The notes under the pieces: generated by a model
Database searches by the model: none
What the model was told of the DNA's origin: nothing
The model's input: only the letters and a program-made list of their open reading frames with translations
Translations under genes and position numbers: made by a program
Shown: piece after piece, positions 34,425 to 46,362 of the stretch
Layout: every line of letters starts with the position of its first letter
How positions within the stretch are numbered: the first letter of the stretch is position 1
Source: Dasypus novemcinctus
Lineage: Eukaryota > Chordata > Mammalia > Cingulata > Dasypodidae
Reading direction: 5' to 3'
Assembly (NCBI RefSeq): GCF_030445035.2
Contig: NC_080676.1
Location: forward strand, 15,290,940-15,354,939
Length of the DNA stretch: 64,000 nucleotides

Positions 34425-35647
34425 CTGGTATCAGAAAGTAGCTATTTGGTGACTGCCCTCTAATTCATTTATTTATTTTTTACTTCAATCAGAGTGTTTT
34501 TTTTTCTTAATCACTACTCTACCGTTACCTTGTTTACTTGTGACCTTTTTATCTCTACCCACACCCCCACTCTACCCCACCCCAGCTGTTAATATGATCT
34601 TAAAAACTATAATTTAGAGATAATTAACATCAATTTTAACCCAAAATAAAAACACCCTTTACATGCAAAGGGTGATTAGTTTTTAAGTACAGACTGTAAA
34701 AGATAAGTAGTCATTTAAAGAACAACTTTTCAAACAAGAATTGCTTTTTTTTCCTTAAAAATTTTGAAATCTTACAAACTGGGAAAGATTGTCAAATCAG
34801 TGACTCAACTATCTCCTTTGAATTTTTAAGTTTTCAATAATTATACTTCATTGTCTAAATTAAAGTTACAACCCATATGCATATGGCAAAATTGCCCCAA
34901 ATTAATCACAAAAGTAGAAAAATCCTATTTTCTCTTTATTCCACCCATGATTTCCTTAAAGTACGTGTACAGGCATTCATTCTTTCAATCCAACAACAAA
35001 AAGTTATTGTTTAGGCACCATGTTCCAGCACTACTTTGTCTTCAAGATTCTGAGATGAATAAGACACTTTTCTTTCTTTGAATACCATTAGCACATGCAA
35101 ATCACTGTGCCAAATAATAAATTATAGCATATGAGTTTTTGTAGGCTACAAAAATTCAAATAAAATTTGACGAATGGAAAAGTAAATGTTCTCCATTTTG
35201 GATACTAGATTATTCTGAATATATTTCAGTGCCCAAGATATAACAATAACTTGAATTATCTTCCCAGGGTAATGACTTTTTGCCATTTGTGGTTTATAAT
35301 GATAAGGTATATTGATTTTGATTGTATAATTAAATAATAGAAGCTATACAATTTTTTTTGGTACAGCTTAAGAATGTCTTTGGTTGGCTCATGGCTCTAG
35401 TTTCAATTCTCAACATCATTCTTTTTAGGAAGTATAGTAGAAACAAAGGAAATAAATTAATGTTTAGTTACATAAAATATAATATTTACCAAAAAAATTA
35501 CTTTAAAAATTTTTATTGTATAAATAAAGAAATGTAAGGCAGACTATTAGGGTTTTAATTTAGTCTTTACTATGAACAGTAAAGCATGTGAGCTAACTTT
35601 CTGATGCCCTGATTTATTCCTCTGTCACAAAGTTGATTTTCATTTTT
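34425..35647. other. Unique AT-rich sequence, nothing identified
   Basis: No repeat or coding region is recognised. A T-run lies at 34497-34505. Confidence 0.5.
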
Positions 35648-35662
35648 AAAAGGTCATTCTGA

Positions 35663-35799
35663 GGGAGCAGAGGTGGCTCAAGTGATGGGGAGTTCCCCCA
35701 TTTAGTTTCCAGTGCCTCCTAAAAAGAAGACCAACAGAGAGCAGACAGCAAGCGCAAACAATGAGGGGAGATAAATAAAATAAATCATTTTTAAAAAAA
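35663..35799 (+). mobile_element. Short tRNA-related SINE (DAS-like)
   Basis: The 137-bp insert is flanked by a 15-bp duplication AAAAGGTCAYTCTGA (35648-35662 and 35800-35814) with one difference between copies. It begins with a worn tRNA-like part (GGTGGCTCAAGTGATGGGG, then TTTAGTTTCCAGTGCCTCC) and ends in a poly-A tail, with AATAAA-type repeats before it. It lacks the long body of the SINEs at 53268 and 58088. Confidence 0.82.
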
Positions 35800-35865
35800 A
35801 AAAGGTCACTCTGAAGATAAATCAGCAATGCCAATATGATAGTATGTTTATCTCAGATCTTTGTA

Positions 35866-35965
35866 CTCAGGCCAACTTTGGTTCCAATCCTGACTCTGCC
35901 ACTAAATACCTGTGAAACCCTGGGCCAGTTTCTTAACCTCTTGAATTGACTTAAAGAAAACTTGT
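35866..35965 (+). mobile_element. MIR SINE
   Basis: The core GGTTCCAATCCTGACTCTGC, CACTAAATACCTGTG and GGGCCAGTTTCTTAACCTC follow the MIR consensus order. Confidence 0.85.
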
Positions 35966-36850
35966 TATTGCCCATATTATTGTCCAGAGCTGAAGAGGTC
36001 CCCAGGCACAAGGCATTAGATCACTGGCTGTATTTTTTCTCTGATCATCTTGGCTCTGTTTCTCAGACTGGGAACAACAGGTGTGCTGCGCAGTTCTTTG
36101 CATCACACCGGCAAGAAGCTATCCAGGAAAAGAAAAGGAACTATCTTTTCCTGTGTCTTTTTTAAGAAGCTGCCCCAGAGACTAGTATCAATGATTTCCC
36201 CTTGTGTCATTCACCAGAATTAGGTCACATGGCCACTTCTAAACCAATCGTGGCAGTGGAAAGAAATTGATGTTACTGTGTAGTTAAGTAGGATCAATCC
36301 CTAGAGCTGCAGATGGGGTCAGCTTTCTCTGAGTCACATGGGAGAGGACTTATTTTGGAAATAAGCAAAATTGATTCCCCAGTAGGAAGAATTAATAAAT
36401 GGATGGTGACAGAATCCCTTACCTATTTCTTTTTTTAAAAAATTATTTTTTATATCAATGCTACATGTTACTCAATAAACACAAGACAATAGCTACAATA
36501 CACAATAAATCTGCTTTGCTCAGTGGTTACATATCCACACACCCACCCCCATTGTTTTGCATTCCTCAGTCTTGAGGGGTTTGGGATGGAGTCTGCTCTG
36601 ACTGCTTCAAGCTGAGAAGGGCCATAGATATTACGGGGCAAAAGAATGGAATTATTTGGCTTGCAGTTGAACATATTCCTTGCTTTTGAGATGGGGCTGA
36701 TCCATTCTCATCATTTTGTTAGTTGTCTAAGGCAGGCCCACAGAACTAGAGAGTAGGAGTTAGCCACATGTATGAGAGAGTGTTGATTTCATGAGGCCAT
36801 GTGGCTTGCCCATGATTTCTGGACATTCTTGGACCTTCAGGAGCACTTTT

Positions 36851-38215
36851 TTAAAAAATACATTTTTATTTAATATATATTTTTTATTTTATATAATATA
36901 TTATTTACTATATTTATTAAACATATTAAATATATTTTATCAATATATTTAAATGTAATATATTAAATTATATTTAAATACATTACTAATGTATTTTATT
37001 AAAATATTATTAACTATATTTTAATAATAATATATTTTAATATATTTTTATTAAAATATTTTATATATTAATGTATTTTATTGGTGGTGAACTTATAAAA
37101 CAATCATGCACATGTGTGGAATTCTCATACAACGCCCCTCCACCAACACACTACATTGTTGTGGGACATTTTTACAGATTATGAGATAATGTCATCAGAC
37201 TATTACCACTAACTATGGTGCATTGCATACATTTGGCATATTTTTTCCATAACCCTCTATTATTAACACAGCACGTCTTTGATATTGATGCAAGACTATT
37301 ACAGTATTGCAATTAACTATAGTCCATAGGTTACATTAATCGTATTTTTTCCATGCTTCTCCACATTCTTACCACCTTGCAATAGTGATGTCCATTTGTT
37401 CTAGTTCATAGAAGGACATTCTTGTATTTGTACTATTAACCACAATTCTCATCCACCTCTGGGTGCACTATGTTATTAAGTCCCTAGATTTTTCTCTAGC
37501 TGTCTTTCTTTTTTTTTTCCTTCTTTATATATATATATTTTTAAATGTTACATTCAAAAAATATGAGATCCGCATATCTTCCCCACCCCCCTCACCCCAC
37601 TCCTTCCACATCAGCAACCTCTTTCATCATCGTGGCACATTCATTGCATTTGGTGAATACATTTTGGAGCACTAATGCACCACATGAATAATAGTTTACA
37701 TTGTAGTTTTCACTTTCCCCCAGTCCACCTAGTGGGACATGGCAGAACGTACAATGTCCAGCATCTGTCCCTGCAGTACCACCCAGGACAACTCTGAAAA
37801 TGCACCCCCATCATATCTCTTCTTCCCTCTCCCTACCCTCAGCAGCTACCATGGCTACTTTCTCCACATCTATGCTACAATTTCTTCCATTACTAATCAC
37901 AATAGTTCCATAGTAGAATACCAGTAAGTCCATTCTAATCCATACTCTATTCCTCCATCCTGTGAACCCTGGGATGGTTATGTCCATTCCCCCTCTATAT
38001 CAAGAGGGGACTTAGTTTCCATATGGATGATGGATGTAATTCTCCTGCTTGCAGTTGTAGGCACTCTTGTCTCCCTGGTGTGGTGGTTGACCTTCTTCAA
38101 CTCCCTGTTAGCTGGCCAGGGTAAGTCCAATAAACCAGAGGGTAGGAGTTGCAAGTCTGCTGAGGCTCAGGGGCTGGCTGTCACATGGACAGTCCAGAGA
38201 TTCAGCTCTCCCCTA
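36851..38215 (-). mobile_element. Nested insert: retroposon joined to L1 3' end
   Basis: The insert is framed by AGGAGCACTTTT (36839-36850) and AGGAACACTTTT (38216-38227). On the minus strand its upstream part (38215 to about 37530) is the retroposon family of copies A-C, and its downstream part (about 37515 to 36855) is L1 3' UTR of the LINE-1 copy 1 type. An extremely AT-rich tail occupies about 36851-37080. One duplication frames both parts, so both may have been inserted together. Confidence 0.75.
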
Positions 38216-38227
38216 AGGAACACTTTT

Positions 38228-38478
38228 GTTTGAGGCATTGTTTACCGTGGCGGTTTGTGAAGTCTGGTTGAGATCTGCATAAGTGTAACCTCCAGAATGA
38301 CCTCCTGACTTACTTTGAAATCTCTTAGCCACAAAACAACTATTTTATTAATATTTCCCACTTTGGGTCAAGATCTTTTTCCAAATGCATCACTGATTAA
38401 CTCGTTGTAATAATCCCTTGTTGCCAGGGAGGATCATCCCTGGGAGTTATGTCACATGGGTCAGTGGGAGAGGGAGGA
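38228..38478 (-). mobile_element. 5' part of the outer retroposon
   Basis: This is the segment of the outer element upstream of the nested insert; see the entry for the whole block. Confidence 0.7.
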
Positions 38479-38493
38479 CCTTACCTATTTCTT

Positions 38494-39557
38494 GATTGCC
38501 TGCCAAAGAAATTGAGGATTTAGCCTGCTTAAAATGCAGATGTGCAGACACACACACCACACACACACACACATACACACACAGTCCTCCAAATGTATGT
38601 CACAATTGTATTAAATTAATAACTAAGGATTACAAGACTATGGCTGTGTAAATAATCTTCACTGTTATGCTAAGAAATTTACTATGATTTCCTTTCCTTT
38701 CTTGCTTGCCTACTGCTTTTCCTAGAATTAATAATTGTTCTTTTATATTTGTTTAGTTTTCTATATATATATATTTTTTTATGTGCAATCACTGGATTTT
38801 TCTCCTTTGGGATAAACTGTAAAACTCCAGCCAATATGGTTAACCATTCAGGCAATTTCTTTTCCTTTTTCCTTGGAGATAATACCCCAAAGCAAACCTT
38901 CTTCCAACTCTTATCTGGACTGGTTGAACTAAATACAGTTCCAATGGGATTTCTCTTCACCATAATCCTGGGAATCCTTCAACCCCTCCGGTGTATTGGA
39001 TCTCCAGTCTCCTGGTTATTCAGTGTTTTGGTGAAGCACACCTCCAATAGCTTCCTAAGAAAGGGTGCATATGAGTTAAGTGTTTTGAAACTTTGCATGC
39101 CTGAAAATTTCTTCAGTCCACTCTCAAACTTAAATGATAGTTTATTAAATATAGAATTTTAGATCAGCTCTTCCTTCAGGATTATTGGAGGCATTGCTCC
39201 ATTGTCACAATGATATCTGATCCTTCCTTCCTCTCTCTTTCTTTCTCTGCATTAAAATCATATCCCCAGTGTCCTGAAATTCACAATGACACAATGACAT
39301 GCCCTGGAGTATATCTTTTGTCATCTCTTGTTGTGCATACTCAGTGGGTCATTTCTCTGAAAATTTCTCCACTCCAATTTCTTTGTTCTCTCTTTTAGAT
39401 TGATCCTTTAATTTCCTTCTGTCCTCTTCTACTTTTCATTTCTTTGTCCTATCTTTTTAGAGAATTCCTTAAATTTATCTACTATTCTGAAATGTTTTGC
39501 TGCCATATTTTACATTTAAGACCTTTTTACTATTCTCAGAATGTACCTTTTTAAATA
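38494..39557. other. Unique sequence with CA microsatellite
   Basis: A CA repeat lies at about 38548-38582. A frame of 137 codons at 38749-39162 resembles no protein known to me. Confidence 0.55.
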
Positions 39558-39562
39558 CCAGC

Positions 39563-40152
39563 TATATTAGTCAGCCAAAGGGGTGCTGATGCAAAATACC
39601 AGAAATTGGTTGGTTTTTATAAAGGGTATTTATTTGGGTAGGAGCTTACAGATACCAGGCCGTAAAACATAAGTTACTTCCCTCACCAATATCTATTTTC
39701 ACATGTTGGAGCAAGATGGCTGCCAACATTTGCAAGGGTTCACACTTCTGGATTCCTCTGGGTTCAGCTCATCTCTTTTCTCCACAAGGTCAGCTATAAA
39801 CTATGAGGCTCTAGAGATGCTTTGCCTCTCTCCACAAGGTCAGCTGTAGACAATCAGGTGAACGGCCCTGTCTCTCTCCCTGGGGCTCCAGCTTCAGTAT
39901 CAAACTCCAACATCAAAACTCCCACATTAAAAGCCCTCCAACTCTGTTCTTTGTCATGTCTTTTATCTGTGAGTCCCCACCTACCAAGGGGTGGGGACTG
40001 AATGCCCTACTGGCACAAAAGATTTTCCTGATTACTTAGTCAAGGAAACCTCTGAATCCAATATAACCTAATATGCCCACAGGAAAAGATCAGTTTACAA
40101 ACACATTCCAATATTTCTTTTTGGAATTCATCAATAATATCAAACTGCCACA
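39563..40152 (-). mobile_element. Solo MaLR-type LTR with clean 5-bp duplication
   Basis: A 590-bp LTR reads TGTGGCAGTTTGATATT to GCTGACTAATATA on the minus strand, flanked by CCAGC (39558-39562 and 40153-40157). It is the best-preserved member of the subfamily also found at 4143-4648. Confidence 0.92.
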
Positions 40153-40181
40153 CCAGCCCACTCTTGTTTTATGAATACATC

Positions 40182-43100
40182 TTTTATTTTTTTTTAATGC
40201 ACATTTATTTACTGTCAACCCACATTAAACTTTACACTGAAGTTAGTGATGGGCTCATTATTAACAGGTTTACACAAAGAGATGAAAAGAAAAGCAGAAT
40301 TTTGCTGAAATAATTTACATTTCATTAGAACTCTTTATCATAAACAAATTAATTACTAAATATAGGTAGAAGGAATATGGAAGAGTAATATCTATGTTTT
40401 ATTTTACTTTTTAAAAAAGAATAGGCACCTTTGTTTACTAGAACGTTTGTGAGAAGCACCCAGTGCCCTCTGCTCAAGAATAAATGGAAGAATGATGCAC
40501 ATTTTTTTCTACATTTCACGACATTTGTGCAAACCCTGGCATAACTAGCCTCAAAGAGTTTTCTCCCCATAAAACACACTCTTTTGGCAATAAGAATTTT
40601 AAATATAATAAAAACTAACTTGTCAAAGCATAATACTGTACATATTGGAAAATAAGTGAAAATGGGTAGAACTTACTATGATAAAGTATAAGAAAAAATG
40701 TTTTATAGCACGTGCTACCAAGAGCTTTTCATAGTATTTTCTTCAAATTCTTTAAACTTATTTTAATGACAATTATATTTCAATTGGACACAAACATATT
40801 TATTTTACCTGAGCAATACAACAATATATAATTTCTTTAGCCATTTTTCATGAGAACAAGTCATTGTACAGTTTAGGATGCATAGGCTTAAGGCCTGAGG
40901 CTTGATTTGCTGGTGATTAAACATGTTTCCAATCTTCCTAAAGGCAGAAGATCTGCAGTGAACTGCAAACTGATGCAGAATATCTCTCTCCTGTTTCCCA
41001 AGTCTTGTGAGGAACAGTAAGGTCCGGTAAATTCGTTCCACAGAGTTTTAAAGCCTGTGTCTCGTATGCAATACAATGGAGGTCTACAAAAAAATGATGC
41101 AAACATATTTACAAATTTAGTTTACAAACTGCTGCAGTAAAATGGCTGGTGAGTTTTGTTTTGTTTGTTTCACAATTTCTCTAATCTTAAAATACCCGGT
41201 TGGCATCTCTTTTCTTTGTAAAAAGTAATTCATTTTAGTATACTCTGTGTATATATAAAGTTTTTATATGTTTTCTAAAAATTCACAGATCTACAAGATT
41301 CATACATCTTTTTTACACTGGAGAACCGGAGGTCTACCTATACTTAGTAATTAATTTGCTTTATGATAAATAGTTCTAATGAAATGTTTCATCGGTGTTT
41401 TGCTCGTTTTCTGTTCGTTTTTTTTATTTTACACTGCAGTTAATAGTCATCTCTTCAAGCAGATTGTGAGAGAGCTGCACAGAGTAAGTACTTATTACCA
41501 GCTGTATTTCTCTGACACAGCTGTCTCCTTCCAGAAGGCACCCTTCTCTGTTCGTGGGGATTATATAACCATCACTATTGCCCCTGCTGATCTGGTAGCA
41601 CCACCCAAGGGGAGGGCCAGCTCCAAAAGTTGGCATGCTTTTAGAGTAAATGCCCTCATTCCCATGCCTCCTGGAAGAAGAGGTCTTCATCCACATCAGG
41701 GCTGCTCTTCTGACAAGGCGAGTCTCTAAGACTGGACACGCTTGTATGAGAAGGGTCTCTGCCGGGGGACTATAGGTGGTCCTCAGCCTCAACTGTCAGC
41801 TGTGAGACATCGCTGTCAGGTCCCTCTGGCTTCCCTTTCTTCTGGGCTGGGACAAAACTGAGTGAGCCCGTTAAGGAAGGAGCGGAGCGCAGCCTCCAAT
41901 TCCTTGTGATGGAGCTCCAGCCCTGGGTTGTGGGAAACAAAAGCATGTTGTTTCCACGGAAGCAAGTTACTTCCTTCACCACTGAGTCATGCTGTCTCCA
42001 TAGCTATTCATGCAGGTCATAAATCTAGCAAGGAGATCTGTACTCTCAGGTGGAACGAGGACTAGGTAGAACGGGACAACCTGGGCAACAAGATTTATGG
42101 GTATGTTTTCTCAACAATATAATAGAACATTGAAATTTTGTACTTTGATTTATAATCGTAGATTTTGATCCATTGTGTTACACAGGTTGAGGTAATGGGA
42201 ATAGTTAGCTAGGATAGTTGCTGGTTCTCATGATTGCTTGGGATATATAAAGAAGCCCCTGAGATTAATAAATGTGTCTGCTGAGCTTGAGGCTTCAGTG
42301 CTCTCAGATCCCGGATCCCAATCGCTCTTTGTCTTTTATTCGAATACCCTTTGGGTTCGCAACTCCGACACTGGGTTGTCACCGTCATCATTAAAGATGA
42401 GACGTCTGCCTGATAGCAACATCTCCACTGCAGCTGCCTCCAGTCACAGGCTTGACTGGTAGTGTAAGCTCCATGTTGCGAGTCTTGCAGCTACCCTGTA
42501 GGTTGCTGTGCACTCATTCTGAAATGATCATTTTCTCAAAAGCAGTAGCATTCTGGCTTTCTGGCTTAGTCCACAATCCACCACCCTTGTGCACTGCGTA
42601 TCATTGTTGAAATTACTCTTTAGCGGTAGAGTATCCAGGGCACTTGTATCCCTGGCATTGTTCAGCGAATGTCTTTGATTAAGTGTTGAAGTGCTATTGA
42701 TGCCACCTGAGATAAAGGCAGATTCAGATTGTTTTCTCTCTGTGTCACTCTGCATCCTTCTTACAGGACTTTGTGCGGGAGCAATACCGCGCCCTGGTTC
42801 TGGTGGTTGACATGATATCGTCACTAAGCTGTGGCGGCTCCCACTTGGGAAACCTCCACAGCAACGTCAGTGTCTGAAGCACTTCCCATACTCTTTTCCT
42901 ACTTTCCTGTGGAGAGCACAGTGAAAGAGGAAAGTGCGCGCCCCCTGGGAAGCATTGCAGGTGGTGAAGAGATACCATCACAACAATCTTCTCCATAATG
43001 AAAACCCAAATGACTAGGTTAGGCCGATTAGACACAGAAGAGCAAAAGCACCAAGCACTCAAGACTTGATGTTCTTCCAACCTGGCAGAATCCCAGTTTC

Positions 43101-43400
43101 AAAGTATTTGGGCCCTACACTATTTTGCACCACGTGGTCACCAGGAAGGTAATTAGCAGAATAATGAAGGTAACATGTCCCATGCAACTCCATATTAAAA
43201 AAAAGTTATCAACGTGAAGCTAGCAAGCCTTTTCTGTTCTATAGGTCTGAAACTCAACAGCAGCTGAAACCACTACGGCAGGAAACAAGTGACCAGCAAC
43301 ACAGCAATATTTCTTCCTTGAATATTCACTTTCACGCACTTCATCTAACATCAGATAGAGACCTGCGCACCTAGGCACGTCCCAGGAAAAGCGGCCGCGA
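40182..43400 (-). pseudogene. ADGRL2: Processed pseudogene of latrophilin-2
   Basis: ADGRL2 encodes an adhesion G-protein-coupled receptor. From right to left the minus strand gives the end of the seven-helix domain (blocks like SEYSRKKY near 43340 and GAFALLCL near 43050), then the cytoplasmic tail ([17 protein letters not shown] near 42740, [17 protein letters not shown] near 42650, FEKMIISE near 42530, NPGLELHHKELEA near 41910, [12 protein letters not shown] near 41780, [15 protein letters not shown] near 41570). The stop region is near 41480. The next ~1.3 kb looks like the 3' UTR, ending with AATAAA near 40205 and a T-run at 40182-40195 as the reversed poly-A tail. Tail exons are joined without introns. 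In-frame stops and frame changes make it non-coding. The 5' end is truncated inside the receptor domain; the limit is approximate. Confidence 0.93.
41929..42370 (+). mobile_element. Class II (ERV2-like) solo LTR inside the ADGRL2 retrocopy
   Basis: A 442-bp LTR runs TGTGGGAAAC to ACTCCGACA with a perfect 6-bp duplication CTGGGT (41923-41928 and 42371-42376). It has TATA-like GATATATAAAG at about 42241 and AATAAA at about 42269. Removing it with one CTGGGT restores continuity of the retrocopy between the blocks on either side, so it is younger than the retrocopy. Confidence 0.92.
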
Positions 43401-43609
43401 CCTGGACATTACAGGCACAGAATAACCTTCACGGGATAATTCTCACCTAACTAACCCAAATTGGTTATAATGATAAATCACAGGCTTCACATTCTGTAAC
43501 CAGAGGACATTACTGACCCCTTTCAATATTTTTTTATTCCTTAATGAATCTAGTTACAGATGCCCAGCTTCATGGAAACCAGCAGTCTGCATCTCTGATC
43601 CTTATTTGG

Positions 43610-43870
43610 GTTCAAACCCTTCAAGACGGCGGTGGGGGTGGCCAAGCAGTCGCCCAAGGACAGGCGCGCCGGGGTTCCAGTTCAGGTCTGCGGGCTGGAC
43701 GCGCTCAAGGCGGTCCAGGCGGCTGCTGAGGCGGCGGGGACCTCCGGGGGGGCGAGGGGCGCACAGGGCCGAGGAAAGCACCCCAGAGGCCGCCTGCGCC
43801 CGCGTGCGCACCCCCTCCCCTCCCGGAGGCTTGCGACCTCCTCACCGCCTGATCCCGGGGCTCCTGAACG
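43610..43870. other. Short CpG-dense patch
   Basis: About 260 bases have much higher G+C and CpG than either flank, with CGCG-type and GGCGGC-type motifs. Both strands have open frames through it (for example 43632-43883 plus and 43602-43811 minus), as expected by chance in GC-rich DNA. No known exon is recognised. It could be a small CpG island or a GC-rich retrocopied fragment. Confidence 0.55.
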
Positions 43871-44888
43871 CGTCTTCTTTTAATTCTCCAAATATATTAC
43901 TGCATACTACGGTATATTTTCTTTCCCTTTGTTTTTTATTTTATTTTATTTTATTTTTTAGTTTTCCTCTGTTCCAGGCCAACCCTATTTGGGCCACTGT
44001 GTTTATGCGTAGACTTGTCTCAAATGGCCTGGTTATCCTTGACTTTCTGTTCATATTTAGGTGAGGTGCTCAAAAGATGACAGGGAGCTCTGTCTGCCTG
44101 GGCAAAGGTTGTGCAGAATACAGGGAGGGGAAAAGACTAGAAGATTTAGTTCGGGAATGTTTCCAAATGTCAGAATCTATATTTTCTCTTGATTCAGTTC
44201 CTTTATAGAAGAAACCTCCAATCTCCTGAATGTTGGAGAAACGGCCTCCATGCCTGGCTGTTATATTATAGTTGCTAAAGAGGAGGGCAGAGAAGAATCC
44301 CGAGTCTCACTATTCAGTTTGTAGACATTCATTTAATCGTCTTTGTTTTTCAGTATGGTGCCTTGCATCAGCTTCTTCATTTTCTACTGGATCCTGCACC
44401 CTATCCCCTCCTTTTCATATTCTGTAGAGAAATAATCCTCATGCTGCTCTCCAAGGAGTGAAAGGAGGGACAGTTTTCTGGCCATACCAGGTGGAACAGG
44501 AGAACTGGGGCTCAAGTATTTCCTACGCAGACTTAAAACCAGTCCTTTTGTTTGTTAGCCCTACGAACGCAAACTCACAGTCCAACATATTCAGTGGCTA
44601 CAAATTTCGAACAATATCTCTAGCAATAATTGCTCTGTTTCTCACTGGAATTTCCAAATCCCTCTGTAGTTTTCTCCACCTTGCTGAGAGAGTAACCAAA
44701 GATCTCTCTGCTTTACCTCTTCCCTACTTTATTGATATCATCCATTCTCATCCCTTGCATATTACCGTTTCGTTTACCCATTTTGCTTTTTATTCCATCA
44801 CTTTCATTTTAGTGAGGTTTCTAGAGATGGCTGACATAAATGCGTGTATTTACCCTGCTATGTTTAACTGAAGTGTTTCTAGCAACAA
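43871..44888. other. Unique sequence, nothing identified
   Basis: A TTTTA repeat lies at about 43936-43957. The open frame at 44458-44871 (137 codons) has no protein resemblance. Confidence 0.5.
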
Positions 44889-45030
44889 TAAGCCTCAATT
44901 TCTCCATCAACAAAATGGTGATATTAACAGTCTCTATTTCATGGTATAGTTGATGATTTAAAAGAGCTAAATAATAAAATTCTTAATACATTGCTGGATA
45001 CATAGAAAGCAATAAATTCATATTCATTCA
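44889..45030 (+). mobile_element. MIR SINE, 3' half
   Basis: The order AAGCCTCAATTTCTCCATC, AAAATGGTGATATTAACAG and the final ACATAGAAAGCAATAAATTC follows the MIR 3' half. Confidence 0.75.
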
Positions 45031-45661
45031 TCTTATTGTTAAGATGATCAAAATACAACAAATGATGCATTGGAAAGTATAGTTAGTCTCTCTCTTTTAT
45101 ATTAAAAACTGGAAAAGAGTGGAAATGCTGTCTGTCCTGTTTATTGATTAGTACATTTTTTTGTAATTAAATTGGATTAAATTTTTAATATTTGTATTAC
45201 AAGACCCCAAACAAACATCTTTGCAATGAAAGAAAACATTTTTGTAACTTGCAATCATTTATATCATGAACGGAGAAATAGTGTCTGTTAGGCTTAAGTC
45301 ATCAAAATGGAAGCTTTGAGGCCCTATTATCATTGGCAAATATTGAAGACTTCCCATTCCCCAACACCAGGATTGAATTATCTCTTTCTTGTGGTTATAA
45401 GTATAATATTGTATATTATTGTAATTATTTCCTAAAGAGACACTGTTGATTTTAATAAAATAATTCAGGAGGTAGAAGAGAAGATAGAATTGAAAATGGA
45501 TTTGTACATAATTCTAATATTTCTAGTGCTGAAATTGTGGTTCATCAAAAACCAAAGAGCTTCCATACTCTTGCCTAATAAAAACCATTATTAAAAGAAT
45601 ATGTAAAGTCAGGTGATCAATGTATTAGTAAATGTATTTACCTATACATTTAGTATTTTAA
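45031..45661. other. Unique AT-rich sequence, nothing identified
   Basis: No repeat family or gene is recognised. Confidence 0.5.
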
Positions 45662-46093
45662 TGTCCTAGGCTGCTTCAGCAAATACCATGAAGTGGGTTG
45701 GCTTAAACAATGGAAATTTGTTAGCTTATGGTTTTGAAGTTAAAAAATGTCCAAATCAAGGCATCATCATGGCAATGCTTTCTTCCTGAAGACTGGCTGT
45801 TGGTGATCCTTGGCTCCTCTACCACATGGCATCTGCTAGTCTCCCCCTTCTCTTCCAGATTTTGTTGACTTTAACTTCTCACTTTTGTGACTTTCTCTCT
45901 TTTTGTGTGAGTTTTATGATCTTATAAAGAACTCCAGTAATAAGCTTAAGACCCATTCTGATTGAGGTAGACTGCACCTTACCTGAAGTAGCCTCGCCAA
46001 AAGGTTCTACTTACAATGGGTTCTCACCCACAGAAATGGATTAAGTTTAAGAACATGTTTTTCTGGGAGTACATATAGCTTCAAACCACCACA
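45662..46093 (-). mobile_element. MaLR (MLT1-like) LTR
   Basis: A 432-bp segment reads TGTGGTGGTTTGAAGC to GCAGCCTAGGACA on the minus strand and shares the TGATGCCTTGATTTGGACAT block and the AAGCCAACCCACTTCATGG-type end with MLT1-like LTRs. The 5-bp duplication is no longer readable. Confidence 0.8.
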
Positions 46094-46289
46094 AACTATA
46101 TAATCAAAATAAACCTAGTCACTAAAGAAGGAGTTTGGTGCTGTCGATATTCCATTAAAATAGTGAAGCAGTTAATAATTTTAACATTAAAAGGCTTCGC
46201 TGACGCCTGACACTATCTTAGAATATACTTAGTTTCTCACATCTGGGTTGTGTTTTTCTTTCAGGTAAGGCTATGCTGGATTCATGTTT

Positions 46290-46362
46290 ATATTCCTCAA
46301 AGCCCTGGCATGGTGCCTTGAAAATTGCAGGCATGCAATAAATACCTGATGAATGAATGAAA
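46290..46362 (+). mobile_element. L2/MIR 3' tail
   Basis: TGGCATGGTGCCTTGAAAAT followed by GCAATAAATACCTGATGAAT and further GAAT units is the shared 3' end of L2 and MIR. Confidence 0.65.

Larger units (their letters stand above)
36432..38478 (-). mobile_element. Outer retroposon of another family, split by a nested insert
   Basis: The duplication CCTTACCTATTTCTT (36417-36431 and 38479-38493) frames the whole block. The outer element is what remains outside 36839-38227: 38478 down to 38228, then 36838 down to 36432 on the minus strand, about 660 bp in total. It begins in a CCCAGGGATGATCCTCCCTGG-type segment and ends in an A-rich tail. Family unknown to me. The 15-bp duplication and tail fit L1-driven insertion. 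Confidence 0.8.

Noticed and set aside
36851-37080. Extremely AT-rich stretch considered as a matrix-attachment region or origin
   Set aside because: It occupies the tail position of an L1-driven insert and is most simply an expanded, mutated poly-A tail.
38749-39162. 137-codon frame next to the CA microsatellite
   Set aside because: Begins in a TA-rich simple-sequence stretch and has no recognisable domain.
41379-41729. 116-codon plus-strand frame over the end of the ADGRL2 retrocopy
   Set aside because: It is the antisense shadow of the latrophilin C-terminal region, which is recognisable on the minus strand.
44458-44871. 137-codon frame between the CpG patch and MIR
   Set aside because: No protein resemblance, no splice or start context, and comparable frames occur by chance nearby.
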